Assembly (NCBI RefSeq): GCF_030816015.1 | Contig: NZ_JAUSXN010000001.1 | Span: 4,092,001 to 4,156,000, forward strand | Reading direction: 5' to 3' | From: Pedobacter sp. W3I1 | GTDB taxonomy: Bacteria > Bacteroidota > Bacteroidia > Sphingobacteriales > Sphingobacteriaceae | Length of the DNA stretch: 64,000 bases | Part shown: positions 18,601-25,781 of the stretch, in pieces | Layout of the letters: each line of letters begins with the position of its first letter | How positions within the stretch are numbered: position 1 is the stretch's first letter | Program-made: the position numbers and the translations under genes | The notes under the pieces: generated by a model | Database searches by the model: none | Seen by the model: only the letters and a program-made list of their open reading frames with translations | What the model was told of the DNA's origin: nothing

Positions 18601-19041
18601 TACCTTCACCGAAACACCAGGAAGTACTAAACCTGTTGAATCGCGCACAATCCCGGTGATAATCCGGTCTGGTTTATTCTGAACGGCGTTGTTTAAAATA
18701 ACATATTCGCCTTTTTCTAAAACCTGTAATCCAAGCCTATCCAATAGTGACCTTACAGGCTCTGTGGTAAAATCACCGCTTACAAATGTGTTTTTCTGTT
18801 GTAACTGATCGGGATTGTACACAAAGCTAAGTCCGGTGCGCGACTCGATTTCTTTGATAATTTCGGTCATCTTACGGCCTTTGCTAATCGTAATGCTGAC
18901 GGTAGTTTTCTCTAGCTTTTGCGCCATACCTGCCGAGGCCAGGATTGAGCTGCAAAATATGCAGAGGATTGAAAATGTTAAACATGAGTATTTCATGATC
19001 TTATAAAGAGCTGATATCCTCTTAGCGGAGGTTGGTTTCAT
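15694..19041 (-). CDS. SusC/RagA TonB-dependent transporter with STN signalling domain
   Basis: This 1115-residue protein has a signal region (about 1-40), then an STN domain (about 45-120; ITISKGRKMTEIIKEIESR), a carboxypeptidase-D-like beta sandwich (about 130-215; GIVRDSTGLVLPGVSVKV), a plug (about 225-330; the VVVGYGTQKKETLTGAIS box) and a 22-strand barrel ending in a C-terminal aromatic/hydrophobic strand. The STN domain is the part that contacts FecR in the periplasm; with the fecR and sigma genes directly upstream, this should be a transducer that switches on its own operon when loaded. The two other SusC proteins in the window lack STN. Hairpins in the 115-bp gap before the gene may tune its expression. 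Confidence 0.95.
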   Translation of the reverse strand: MKPTSAKRISALYKIMKYSCLTFSILCIFCSSILASAGMAQKLEKTTVSITISKGRKMTEIIKEIESRTGLSFVYNPDQLQQKNTFVSGDFTTEPVRSLLDRLGLQVLEKGEYVILNNAVQNKPDRIITGIVRDSTGLVLPGVSVKVLGTQSGTVTDGNGAYRIEVGADAVLSFSMIGYRTREVKVAENQMINMVLSEERSMLADVVVVGYGTQKKETLTGAISIVGLDKLSSRSLNSVGEVLAGKSPGVMVTNEGGDPTSAPRINIRGAGGINGENVLYVIDGSIFSGTPQLNPNDIESISVLKDASAAIYGARASGGVVLVTTKKGKSGKMQISFDAKLGQQSAWKKLEPLNAQQRAQVAATAAKNGGTTILPAFDPTKYPDGQITRTNWMDEVFRDGMLQDYNAAINGGSEKSNYYLSFNYRNAEGIVLNTKTKRYNFRINTEHEVTNWLKVGENLSYSSTNGNGANTSSDYTGALLSAIYYPTNGTPYNADGSFAGLPGGQYAGDYGDIVNPVADLQRIDINNPVNVLVVNPYANIKLAKGLTFRSNLSITKTDAAFKSFTPKRPEVGKPVLSNSLQESSSRANDFLAEQVLSYKVTFGSHQLDLTGGYSFQKTKSNSLSASGAGFDDESPQYRYLVNATVIQPSVSGMYEQALSSLFLRANYNYKEKYLLSLIGRRDGSSLLSKNNRTKNYGSASLGWVVSKEDFLKNATWLNELKLRGSYGILGNLGSLNASAVNPLLSATQSYFGQTPTLQNGYVQTVLANKDLTWAESKQTNFGLDMAVLGRLSLNADYFIKETNKMILTRSLPGTAGLNTQTINAGIVKDKGIELGLTYNSDKNAAFTYGVNATLTKINNKVQELAPGLENIAVGTNFRNELAPLTIRVGQPLYSYYVLKTDGLFQSQAEADNYKNAKGTKIQPNAKAGDFKFVDLNGDGSIDGKDRYFAGSAYPDFSYGLSFNASYKNFDFNIFAQGVQGNKLFNAVKRTTYSASGPSYNKLVGILDAWSPENLGGKVPIISTSDANGNFNASDFYIEDGSYLRIRNVTLGYSLPKALTNKLKTGVVRIYATANNLFTITDYSGFDPEIGMDNNGLDVGRYPQARSFILGLSVNL

Positions 19042-19076
19042 TTGTTTGATTTGTTTTTTTAAAGCTTTTAATTACA

Positions 19077-19123
19077 CTGGCTCTTTCGCCAGAAAGAAAG
19101 ATTTCGGTGGCCAGTCTAACTGG
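19077..19123 (-). promoter_or_regulatory. Two small hairpins between fecR-like gene and susC-like gene
   Basis: CTGGC/GCCAG with a 6-nt loop (19077-19092) and CCAGT/ACTGG with a 3-nt loop (19111-19123) lie in the 115-bp leader upstream of the susC gene. They could be attenuators or mRNA stabilisers that set a different level for the transporter relative to sigma/FecR. The structures are seen; the role is inference. Confidence 0.4.
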
Positions 19124-19156
19124 TACCGTTAAGTATCTCTATATTACCTGCTCATC

Positions 19157-20101
19157 TCATCTGTATATATTAAATGTTTTATGATTTTTTGATCCGTTGA
19201 ATTTAAGGTGATGCAAGCTGCAGATGATATCCAAAATCTCTTCCGGCGATTGCCTGCTACTGAAAACGGCTGTACTTTTAAGTTTGCTCAAAGCACTATC
19301 GCTCAGCGAAATCCTGATGCTGTACACATACTGGAGTTTGTTAATGACTTGTTCTAAGCTTGCACCGTCAAAAGCGAGTTCGATAAAGGTCATAGCTTTG
19401 GTTTTGCCAATGGCAACCCTACCGGCACTTTTATCATAGGTTAAAAACTCATCTTTGATCAAAGTGCCCAGATTTCCTTTTTTGTTGCTTACAGCCACTT
19501 TTCCGGTAACTACCGCAACTTCGATGTGTTTACTGGCCCGATACGACTTAACGCTGAAAGAAGTACCCAGTACACTGATGTCGACCCCAGATGTGGTGTG
19601 TACCGTAAATGGCCTTTTTTCCTGATGAACAATCTCAAAAAAAGCTTCGCCTTCTTTTAATGCGATCTGGCGGTTGTTTGAAGCAAATGCTTTTGGATAG
19701 CAAAGTTTTGCAGACGGACCTAATAAAACCACTGAACCATCTGATAAAGTAATGCGCTTCCGGTCTGTATTTCCCGTAACTACGGTGACCTGATTTTCAG
19801 GCTTCACTTTGGTATTGAGTTTCCAAATGCTTATTCCCAGTGTAATGATGAGGAGTACAGTGGCAGCAATTCTGACAAAAGACTGGATTTTGAATACTTT
19901 ATCATGTTTTGGCTTTTGGCGCATAGCGGCCTGAAGGCGAACAAGCGTTTGTTCCCCTATCGCTGCTTTCCGATCGGCTGCCAATTCAATACGCTCCTGA
20001 TTGAGCGTGGCATACCACTCTTCAACTTTTTTTAGCTCTTGCGGATTTACTCGCTTATCGAGATATTTCTGCAGCAACTCCTTTGCCTGTTCTTCTGTCA
20101 T
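19157..20101 (-). CDS. FecR-family anti-sigma factor
   Basis: This 314-residue protein has an N-terminal cytoplasmic helical part (about 1-85) opening MTEEQAKELLQKYLDKRVNP, one membrane span (about 88-107, IAATVLLIITLGISIWKL), a periplasmic FecR domain (about 120-215; VVTGNTDRKRITLSDGSVV and the GEAFFEI strand) and a C-terminal domain (about 240-314) like those that bind the STN of SusC. It holds the ECF sigma factor inactive until the transporter signals. It starts 63 bp after the sigma gene stop and precedes susC, the usual order for this regulatory set. Confidence 0.94.
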   Translation of the reverse strand: MTEEQAKELLQKYLDKRVNPQELKKVEEWYATLNQERIELAADRKAAIGEQTLVRLQAAMRQKPKHDKVFKIQSFVRIAATVLLIITLGISIWKLNTKVKPENQVTVVTGNTDRKRITLSDGSVVLLGPSAKLCYPKAFASNNRQIALKEGEAFFEIVHQEKRPFTVHTTSGVDISVLGTSFSVKSYRASKHIEVAVVTGKVAVSNKKGNLGTLIKDEFLTYDKSAGRVAIGKTKAMTFIELAFDGASLEQVINKLQYVYSIRISLSDSALSKLKSTAVFSSRQSPEEILDIICSLHHLKFNGSKNHKTFNIYR

Positions 20102-20164
20102 TTAAATACATGTCAGTTGAAAAGCAGATCGGTACTAACCAAAAATGTTATCTATAAATTAACT

Positions 20165-20728
20165 TTATGTTAAGCCGATTAAAGCCGCAATGAATAGTAT
20201 ATAGGAAAGACTTTTTTTGAGCAATTTTAACGCTGAAGAAATCTGGTTTTTTACGGTTTGAACAGAAACATCAAGTTCTGAAGCTATTTCTTTGATGGAT
20301 TTTTCTTGCTTTCGGCTCATGGAGAATACTAATTGCATTTTTTCTGGTAAAAGTGCAATGGCGGCATCAACTTCTAAATGAAGTTCTTTTAAAATCAGTT
20401 TATCATCAGCTGCAGCAGGATATTGCTCATTCATTAGGGCTGTAAGTGAGCTTTGATGCTGTTCCTTAACGCTACCCGACCTGAAATAATTAATCACTTT
20501 ATATTTTACAGCGCCATGCAGATAAGCTCCAAGACTTCCAGTTAGGTTAATTGCTGCACGGTTCTCCCAAAGGGATATAAAAATTTCCTGTGTAATATCC
20601 TGTGCAAGTGCCTCATCCCCCGTTTTTTTAAAGGCAGTATCAAAAACATCCTCCCAGTAGTTCTGGTAAATTTCTTCCATGGCCTGATGGTCTCCAAGCT
20701 GTAAAGATGAAAATAATGAATTGTTCAA
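20165..20728 (-). CDS. ECF-type RNA polymerase sigma factor
   Basis: This 187-residue protein has region 2 (about 10-85; GDHQAMEEIYQNYWEDVF and DITQEIFISLWENR) and region 4 (about 120-170; LPEKMQLVFSMSRKQ, then IKEIASELDVSVQTVKNQI helix-turn-helix). The last residues (about 172-187) are hydrophobic, a habit of many Bacteroidota FecI-like sigma factors. The start is a TTG at 20728; no in-frame ATG exists between it and the upstream stop, and the first internal ATG would cut into region 2, so TTG is the best choice. A TAGCTTTG box at 20749-20756 (minus strand) resembles the Bacteroidota -7 element. It heads the fecR-susC-susD-phosphatase run. Confidence 0.93.
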   Translation of the reverse strand: MNNSLFSSLQLGDHQAMEEIYQNYWEDVFDTAFKKTGDEALAQDITQEIFISLWENRAAINLTGSLGAYLHGAVKYKVINYFRSGSVKEQHQSSLTALMNEQYPAAADDKLILKELHLEVDAAIALLPEKMQLVFSMSRKQEKSIKEIASELDVSVQTVKNQISSALKLLKKSLSYILFIAALIGLT

Positions 20729-20848
20729 GGGATGCCGCTTTATAAGGGCAAAGCTAAGAGCCCAATGTTCCCTTAGTATTAATAAATCTTAAAGAGTAGA
20801 TGATAAGGGATGGAAAATGTAAGATGGAGAATGGAAAGGATTCTGCAC

Positions 20849-21785
20849 GCATTAGCTATATCAGCGGGAAACATTACATGATTATTTTCCCGCAGATTTA
20901 AAAAGATTGCCGCAGATGATTTACAATAGAGTCTTAATGTCCTCAACTGCTTAATGGTAAAATACAATAGTTCTGCGTAAATCAGCGATATCCACGGGAA
21001 ACATGACGCGATTGAGTTCCCGCAGATTTAAGAAGATTCTCGCAGATGATTTACAATAAAGTCTTAACGTCCTTAACTGCTTAATGGTAAAATGCAATAG
21101 GTTCTGCGTAAATCAGCGATATCAGCAGGACATAACGCAATTGAGTTCCCGCAGATTTAAGATTGTCGCAGATATTTACAATAGGGTCTTAATGTCCTTA
21201 ACTGCTTAATGGTAAAATACAATAGGTTCTGCGTAAATCAGCGATATCAGCGGGACAAAACGCAATTGAGTTCCCGCAGATTTAAGAAGATTCTCGCAGA
21301 TGATTTACAATAGAGTCTTAATGTCCTTAACTGCTTAATGGTAAAATGCAATAGGTTCTGCGTAATCCAGCGATATCCGCGGGAAGCATATGGCGATTGA
21401 GTTCCCGCAGATTTAATAAGATTGCCGCAGATGATTTACAAAAGAGTCTTAATGTCCTTAACTGCTTAATGATAAAATGCAATAGGTTCTGCGTAAATCA
21501 GCGATATCAGCGGGACAAAACGCGATTGAGTTCCAGCAGATTTAAGAAGATTGTCGCAGATATTTACAATAGAGTCTTAATGTCCTTAACCGCTTAATGG
21601 TAAATGCAATAGTTCTGCGCGCATCAGCGATATCAGCGGGACATGACGCGATTGAGTTCCCGCAGATTTAATTAGGTTGCCGCGGATATTTACAATAGAG
21701 TCTTAATGTCCTTAATTGCTTAATGGTAAAATGCAATAGGTTCCGCGTAAATCAGCGATATCAGCGGGACATGACGCGATTGATA
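20849..21785. repeat. Tandem array B: about 7.5 units of the same ~130-bp repeat, inverted
   Basis: TTCCCGCAGATTTA (one copy TTCCAGCAG) recurs at 20887, 21017, 21146, 21271, 21402, 21531 and 21657, a period of 125-131 bp, with a partial unit up to 21785. Read on the opposite strand, the unit is that of array A (11600-12299). Within units, GCGGGAA and TTCCCGC form a hairpin around a 15-nt loop holding GACGCGATTGAG. The array starts about 120 bp upstream of the sigma gene start and ends 10 bp before the 3' end of the monooxygenase gene. Confidence 0.93.
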
Positions 21786-21795
21786 TGACTTGCAA

Positions 21796-22800
21796 TTACC
21801 CAAACAACCCTGCAAAAATTTTATTCGAATCCAATTTTGCCTGATGATCGTAAATATGCGAGGTGCTCATAACCTCGTTTACGCCATATTTTGCAACAAA
21901 ATTTTCTAAATTTTCCTTAATGGTTTCGGCGCTACCAATAAAAGAATAATACAGCATCTGTTCTACAGCTTCTTTTTCCAACTGATCCCAATAAGCATTA
22001 ATATCATCAACTGCAGGCTTTAACAATTCTCTTTTGCCTGTAATTACACCTAAGAACATGCGCTTTACTGAGCTTGATAAACGTTCTGCTTCTGCATCGG
22101 TATCTGCAGCAACCACATTTACACAGGCCATTACATAAGGCTCCTGTAAAAATGCAGAGGGTTTAAAGTTATTTCTATAAATGGAAATTGCCTGTTCAAA
22201 ATAGGCCGGTGCAAAATGGCTGGCAAAAGCATAAGGAAGTCCTTTCTCTGCTGCCAAGCGTGCACTATCCGTACTCGAGCCCAAAATCCAGATCGGAATA
22301 TCCAATCCTTCGCCCGGAATGGCTCTTACGCTAGCACGATTATTATCAGCCGAAAAAAACTGTTGTAGTTTGTCAATATCCCTGGGGAAACTATGAACAG
22401 CACTAAAGTTTTCGCCGCGGATGGCCATTGCCGTAACCTGATCGGTTCCAGGTGCCCTGCCCAAGCCCAGATCGATACGGTTGGGATAAAGCGAAGCCAA
22501 TGTACCAAATTGTTCTGCAACAATTAAGGGTGCGTGATTGGGCAGCATAATGCCTCCGGAGCCTACACGGATGCTATTGGTGCCACCAGCAATATAACCA
22601 ATAAGCACCGCCGTTGCCGAACTGGCTACACCAGCCATGTTATGGTGTTCGGCAAACCAGTAACGTGCATAACCTAAAGTTTCAGACTGTTTAGCTAAAT
22701 CGAGACTTGTTTTAAAGGTATCTGCAGCAGTAAAACCGTCTAAAACGGTTGCAAGATCGAGAACGGAATAAAGTACATTTTTCAATAAGTGATCAGCCAT
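21796..22800 (-). CDS. Luciferase-like (LLM class) flavin-dependent monooxygenase
   Basis: This 334-residue protein has the bacterial luciferase-like TIM barrel. Signature stretches are YARYWFAEHHNM near residue 45, SIRVGSGGIMLPNHAPLIVAEQF (about 75-97), LYPNRIDLGLGRAPGTD (about 105-121) and a C-terminal FIGSAETIKENLENF. It resembles the MsnO8/YhbW group that uses reduced FMN supplied by a separate reductase; the substrate cannot be told. No signal peptide. It stands alone on the minus strand; repeat array B abuts its 3' end. Confidence 0.92.
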   Translation of the reverse strand: MADHLLKNVLYSVLDLATVLDGFTAADTFKTSLDLAKQSETLGYARYWFAEHHNMAGVASSATAVLIGYIAGGTNSIRVGSGGIMLPNHAPLIVAEQFGTLASLYPNRIDLGLGRAPGTDQVTAMAIRGENFSAVHSFPRDIDKLQQFFSADNNRASVRAIPGEGLDIPIWILGSSTDSARLAAEKGLPYAFASHFAPAYFEQAISIYRNNFKPSAFLQEPYVMACVNVVAADTDAEAERLSSSVKRMFLGVITGKRELLKPAVDDINAYWDQLEKEAVEQMLYYSFIGSAETIKENLENFVAKYGVNEVMSTSHIYDHQAKLDSNKIFAGLFG

Positions 22801-23247
22801 AAATTAAAGGGATAAAATCTATGCTGCAAAAATATCTTTAATAAAACCAAGTCTTGTTTAAATGAATATAAATGACGTTTAGCCAACATAATCAGTACAG
22901 CGCGTAGTAAGGTAGCTATGCAAAAATGAAAATGCTAAATAGACAGCTCCCGCTACAGGGCTGTAGGAGTATATATATTCCTGTAACAAAACGTACAAAT
23001 CTGCGCTCTTAGCTTGATTAAAACTTATAATTTAATTAGCAAATCCATTAAAGGCGGAGTATATTTTTTATAGGTATTCTGAGGTATTTTTATGGATTGT
23101 AGCTATTGCCCGCATCTTGTAAATTTAATTGACACATTTCCCTTAAATTAGTAAATAAGGAAAAGACTTAAAATTAATCCGTACAGATAGTATCCTTTTC
23201 GGTACGAAAAGGCGTAATTTCGTTATAAGAGAAACAGATTTTTGAAG
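22801..23247. other. Divergent intergenic region
   Basis: This space separates the monooxygenase start from the response-regulator start and should hold both promoters. The one clear structure is a hairpin at 22953-22966 (CTACAG, GG, CTGTAG). I see no gene. A TTG at 23242 in frame with the regulator was passed over in favour of the ATG at 23248. Confidence 0.4.
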
Positions 23248-23973
23248 ATGATTAAGTGCATAGCCATAGATGACCAGTTTAGTTCCTTAACGGGGCTACA
23301 AAAATATATTGAGGATACTCCAAATATGCGACTGGTCCAGCAGTATACTGATCCAATTACTGCCTTAAGGGATTTAACGAGTTCAGAAACGGTCGATGTA
23401 ATTTTTATGGATGTGGAAATGCCCCAGATTTCTGGCCTGGAACTGGCCAAGGCCATCCGTTCCAAAACCAGAAAGCTTATCTTTACTACTTCTCACCAGG
23501 AATACGCTTTTGATGCTTTTGAAGCTGCAGGAGATGCTTATTTGCTTAAACCATACAGCTACGCCAAATTTGCCACCACCATTACCCGTCTTTTTGGACA
23601 GGAAATGACCGGTGGTGCCAACGAAGATTACTTTCTGGTTAAAAATAAAGAAGAGGAACACCGTGCGGTAATGGTTAAATATGGAGATATTATTGCTTTT
23701 GAAAGTTTTCACAATTACATCAAGATACATACCGTAGAAAAAGTAATTATTGCTTACTTAAGCTTAAAAGATGTTCGGGAACAGCTTAGCATTAAAAATG
23801 GCTTTATACAGTTACACCGTGGTTATATTGTTGCCATTGATAAGATTTTATATGTGGATGGTAACCGAATTACCATGAACAACCACATTAGCTTTACCGT
23901 TGGTGATATTTATTATAATGAATTTAAAAGTTTTATTTCTGAAAGATTAATCATCAGTAGCCGTAAAAAATAA
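23248..23973 (+). CDS. LytTR-family response regulator
   Basis: The 241-residue protein starts at the ATG at 23248 (MIKCIAIDDQ). The receiver domain (about 1-120) has Asp8-Asp9, phospho-acceptor Asp55 (VIFMDVEMPQISG), Thr/Ser at 80-82 and Lys101 (LLKPYS). The LytTR DNA-binding domain (about 135-238) is shown by FESFHNYIKIHT and FIQLHRGYIVAIDKI. Its partner is most likely the LytS-type kinase at 24212-25351. The pair is not contiguous: an antisense 43-codon gene (24003-24134) lies between them. Many LytTR/LytS-like pairs in bacteria respond to or control small peptides, so this arrangement is suggestive. A strong hairpin overlaps the stop codon. Confidence 0.93.
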   Translation: MIKCIAIDDQFSSLTGLQKYIEDTPNMRLVQQYTDPITALRDLTSSETVDVIFMDVEMPQISGLELAKAIRSKTRKLIFTTSHQEYAFDAFEAAGDAYLLKPYSYAKFATTITRLFGQEMTGGANEDYFLVKNKEEEHRAVMVKYGDIIAFESFHNYIKIHTVEKVIIAYLSLKDVREQLSIKNGFIQLHRGYIVAIDKILYVDGNRITMNNHISFTVGDIYYNEFKSFISERLIISSRKK

Positions 23974-23982
23974 CGGCTACTG
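23955..23982. terminator. Perfect 10-bp hairpin between convergent genes
   Basis: CAGTAGCCGT (23955-23964) pairs with ACGGCTACTG (23973-23982) around an 8-nt A-rich loop. It overlaps the stop codon of the response-regulator gene and lies 20 bp beyond the stop of the convergent peptide gene. There is no T run on the plus strand, so it may act as a two-way terminator or a 3'-end protector. Confidence 0.55.
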
Positions 23983-24002
23983 ACGAAAACATTCACTAGA
24001 TA

Positions 24003-24134
24003 TTAAATTATGCCCGTGCTTACAGTGACTGTTAAAGTAGTTGGGTCTGAGGTAACTGTAGTTTTTCCGGCATTTCCAATAAATTGTTTTTTAAATACAA
24101 AAAGTGTTCTTTTAGCTAATTTTAGAGTTTTCAT
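24003..24134 (-). CDS. Short Thr/Ser-rich peptide, RiPP-precursor-like
   Basis: This 43-codon gene reads MKTLKLAKRTLFVFKKQF, then IGNAGK, then TTVTSDPTTLTVTVSTGII and a TAA. The first 18 residues are basic and amphipathic and carry LKLAKRT, much like the LxLxKxT leader start of Bacteroidota class I lanthipeptide-type precursors. The last 19 hold ten Thr or Ser and no Cys, so lanthionine rings cannot form inside it; another modification, dehydration only, or no modification is possible. An A-tract lies just before the ATG, as in other genes here. It is antisense between a LytTR regulator and a LytS-like kinase, convergent with the first and divergent from the second (77 bp apart). No modifying enzyme is visible nearby. 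A role as signal peptide or regulated product is inference. Confidence 0.6.
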   Translation of the reverse strand: MKTLKLAKRTLFVFKKQFIGNAGKTTVTSDPTTLTVTVSTGII

Positions 24135-24211
24135 AATTGTTTTTTTTTCGAAAACTAGCGGCGATAGCACTCTATAACTTTAGTTGTTACACAAATAGTA
24201 AATAAGTCTTT

Positions 24212-25351
24212 ATGAATAGGTTAAAATGGAGTAACAGTATGTTACAGAACTGGTTGTCTACTTACCGGATACACTTAATTGCCTGGTCTGTATTTATAAT
24301 CTGGGAAACTCTTATGGTCCTTTTTTTTGCCGGTATTTTAGGAACATTCGGCAACTATGCTATTCATTATGCTATTAATATCACCTTATTTTACACCTAT
24401 GCGTTGCTGATAGAAAAAGCAACAGCGTTCCCTAACAGAGCCGTATGGAAGGTTCCGTTAGTTGTTATCTTGACAATCTTGATTTATTTGGGTGTAGTTA
24501 CTGGCGTTGACATTCTGTTAAATACTTACACCAATATTTTACCAGGAAAAATGCCAAGTCTCAGAATTAGAATATCTAGGGTACTTTACAGAGGTTCGTT
24601 TTTCCTTATCTTTTCTACAGGTTATTATTTCTTAAAACGGTTCATCAGAGAAAAATCAGAGAAATCCCGTATTGAAAAACAGCGTTTTCAAATGCTTATT
24701 GATAAGGAAAAAATGGATAAGGAACTAGCGATGTCTAAGAATGCTTTTATGAAAGCACAGATTAATCCGCATCTGCTTTTTAATACATTTGAGTTTGTAC
24801 ACCAAAAACTAAGTGCCTACTCTCCTGAAGATGCCAAAGTAATGCTTTATCTTTCTGATATGATGCGTTTTGCCGCTAATACTCAGCACAATGAAGGCTA
24901 CGTATACCTGAGTGAGGAAATTTCGCAGTGCGAAAACCTGATCGGTTTGCATCGTATTACTCAAGGCGCAATTTATATTGAGCTTGCCAGCGGGCCTGAT
25001 CTTGGTGAAATTAAATTAATTCCACTTGTTTTACTTACTATTTTGGAAAATATGTTTAAACATGGAAACCTTAATGATATAGAAAATAAGGCTACTATAG
25101 ATGTTTACACTTTTGATGGCAAACTGCGTATCGAAAGCCGTAATTTACCGAGATCGATAAAAAGCAAGGTAGGCTTTGGCTCAGGAATGGATAATATCAG
25201 TAACCGACTAAAATATGCTTACCATCAAAATGCCGAAATGACCGCAGGAATTGACGAAGAAGGTTTTTATACTTTAAGCATCAATATTTCCTTAAATGCA
25301 TTAATAATAGAATCTGAAGATAAAAAAACTGAACAAACTATCCCTGTTTAA
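24212..25351 (+). CDS. LytS/YehU-type sensor histidine kinase
   Basis: This 379-residue protein has four predicted membrane helices in the first 145 residues (for example AWSVFIIWETLMVLFFAGIL and VVILTILIYLGVVTGVDILL), a short coiled coil (about 148-180) and a His_kinase domain. The phospho-accepting residue is His187 in INPHLLFNTFEF; the N box is LLTILENMFKH and the G box GSGMDNISNRL. There is no large external sensor, so any ligand is hydrophobic or membrane-bound, or is read through the helices. It starts 77 bp from the divergent peptide gene, and its likely target regulator ends 238 bp upstream. An alternative start (MLQNW) lies at 24239. Confidence 0.93.
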   Translation: MNRLKWSNSMLQNWLSTYRIHLIAWSVFIIWETLMVLFFAGILGTFGNYAIHYAINITLFYTYALLIEKATAFPNRAVWKVPLVVILTILIYLGVVTGVDILLNTYTNILPGKMPSLRIRISRVLYRGSFFLIFSTGYYFLKRFIREKSEKSRIEKQRFQMLIDKEKMDKELAMSKNAFMKAQINPHLLFNTFEFVHQKLSAYSPEDAKVMLYLSDMMRFAANTQHNEGYVYLSEEISQCENLIGLHRITQGAIYIELASGPDLGEIKLIPLVLLTILENMFKHGNLNDIENKATIDVYTFDGKLRIESRNLPRSIKSKVGFGSGMDNISNRLKYAYHQNAEMTAGIDEEGFYTLSINISLNALIIESEDKKTEQTIPV

Positions 25352-25467
25352 CAATCAAATTGGTCTGACATAAAAACACCCCTTAACATAATTTTCCGTA
25401 TAAGAAAAAATTATTACTTATTTTTATTAAATGTAACAATATTATTACTACATATCCGTTCTAATAC

Positions 25468-25496
25468 TACATAATTTTTCATTGATGAATTATGTA
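25468..25496 (+). promoter_or_regulatory. Leader hairpin upstream of the cold-shock-like gene
   Basis: TACATAATT pairs with AATTATGTA over 9 bp around an 11-nt loop. The start codon of a 12-codon upstream ORF (25485) lies at the end of the loop and the first bases of the right arm. This could make translation temperature-dependent; the structure is seen, the role is a guess. Confidence 0.4.
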
Positions 25497-25523
25497 AAAT
25501 CTTTACTAAACAGATTAAGATGA
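25485..25523 (+). CDS. 12-codon upstream ORF overlapping the cold-shock-like start
   Basis: The frame reads MNYVKSLLNRLR and stops at TGA 25521-25523. That stop overlaps the ATG of the next gene (25520) as ATGA, the classic layout for translational coupling by termination-reinitiation. The start codon lies within the 25468-25496 hairpin. It is too short to be judged by composition, so chance is possible. Confidence 0.35.
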   Translation: MNYVKSLLNRLR

Positions 25524-25729
25524 GGAAGGGTAAAATATGTTGTGTAGACCAAAATGGTGGACATGGTATTATTAAAGATGAAAATGAGCAGGAAATTCAA
25601 TTCTTTTTATTGGATCTCCAGGAAGAAATCAGGCTCAATGATGAAGTTTCATTTGAAATCGAGCTTACAGCAAGGGGACTTGCCGCAACAAAAATACATA
25701 TAGTTAGCGGTGCAGAATTAACATTATAG
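25520..25729 (+). CDS. Small cold-shock-domain-like protein
   Basis: This 69-residue protein reads as one OB fold in CspA order: GKICCVDQNGGHGIIKDE matches the first strands (G-x-V-x-x-F-x-x-x-K-G-F-G-F-I), EIQFFLLDL the third strand, NDEVSFEIELTARGLAATKI the last two. The RNP aromatic residues are mostly missing (GHGII in place of GFGFI), so nucleic-acid binding may be weaker or different. A leader hairpin and an overlapping upstream ORF precede it. It could be a divergent RNA chaperone; a general OB-fold protein is the alternative. Confidence 0.7.
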   Translation: MRKGKICCVDQNGGHGIIKDENEQEIQFFLLDLQEEIRLNDEVSFEIELTARGLAATKIHIVSGAELTL

Positions 25730-25781
25730 TAACGCTCCTATAAAACTTAGGCCATACCAATCTAATAAAGGAAAATTATAA

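Noticed and set aside
20779..20967. 62-codon minus-strand ORF
   Set aside because: It lies in the first units of repeat array B and its sequence follows the repeat; no protein-like features.
21397..21597. 66-codon plus-strand ORF
   Set aside because: It is built from repeat units (SSRRFNKIAADD recurs as SSRRFKKIVAD only because the DNA repeats).
24003..24134. Classical lanthipeptide precursor
   Set aside because: There is no cysteine in the peptide and no LanB/LanC-type gene in the window, so only the leader resemblance is kept.
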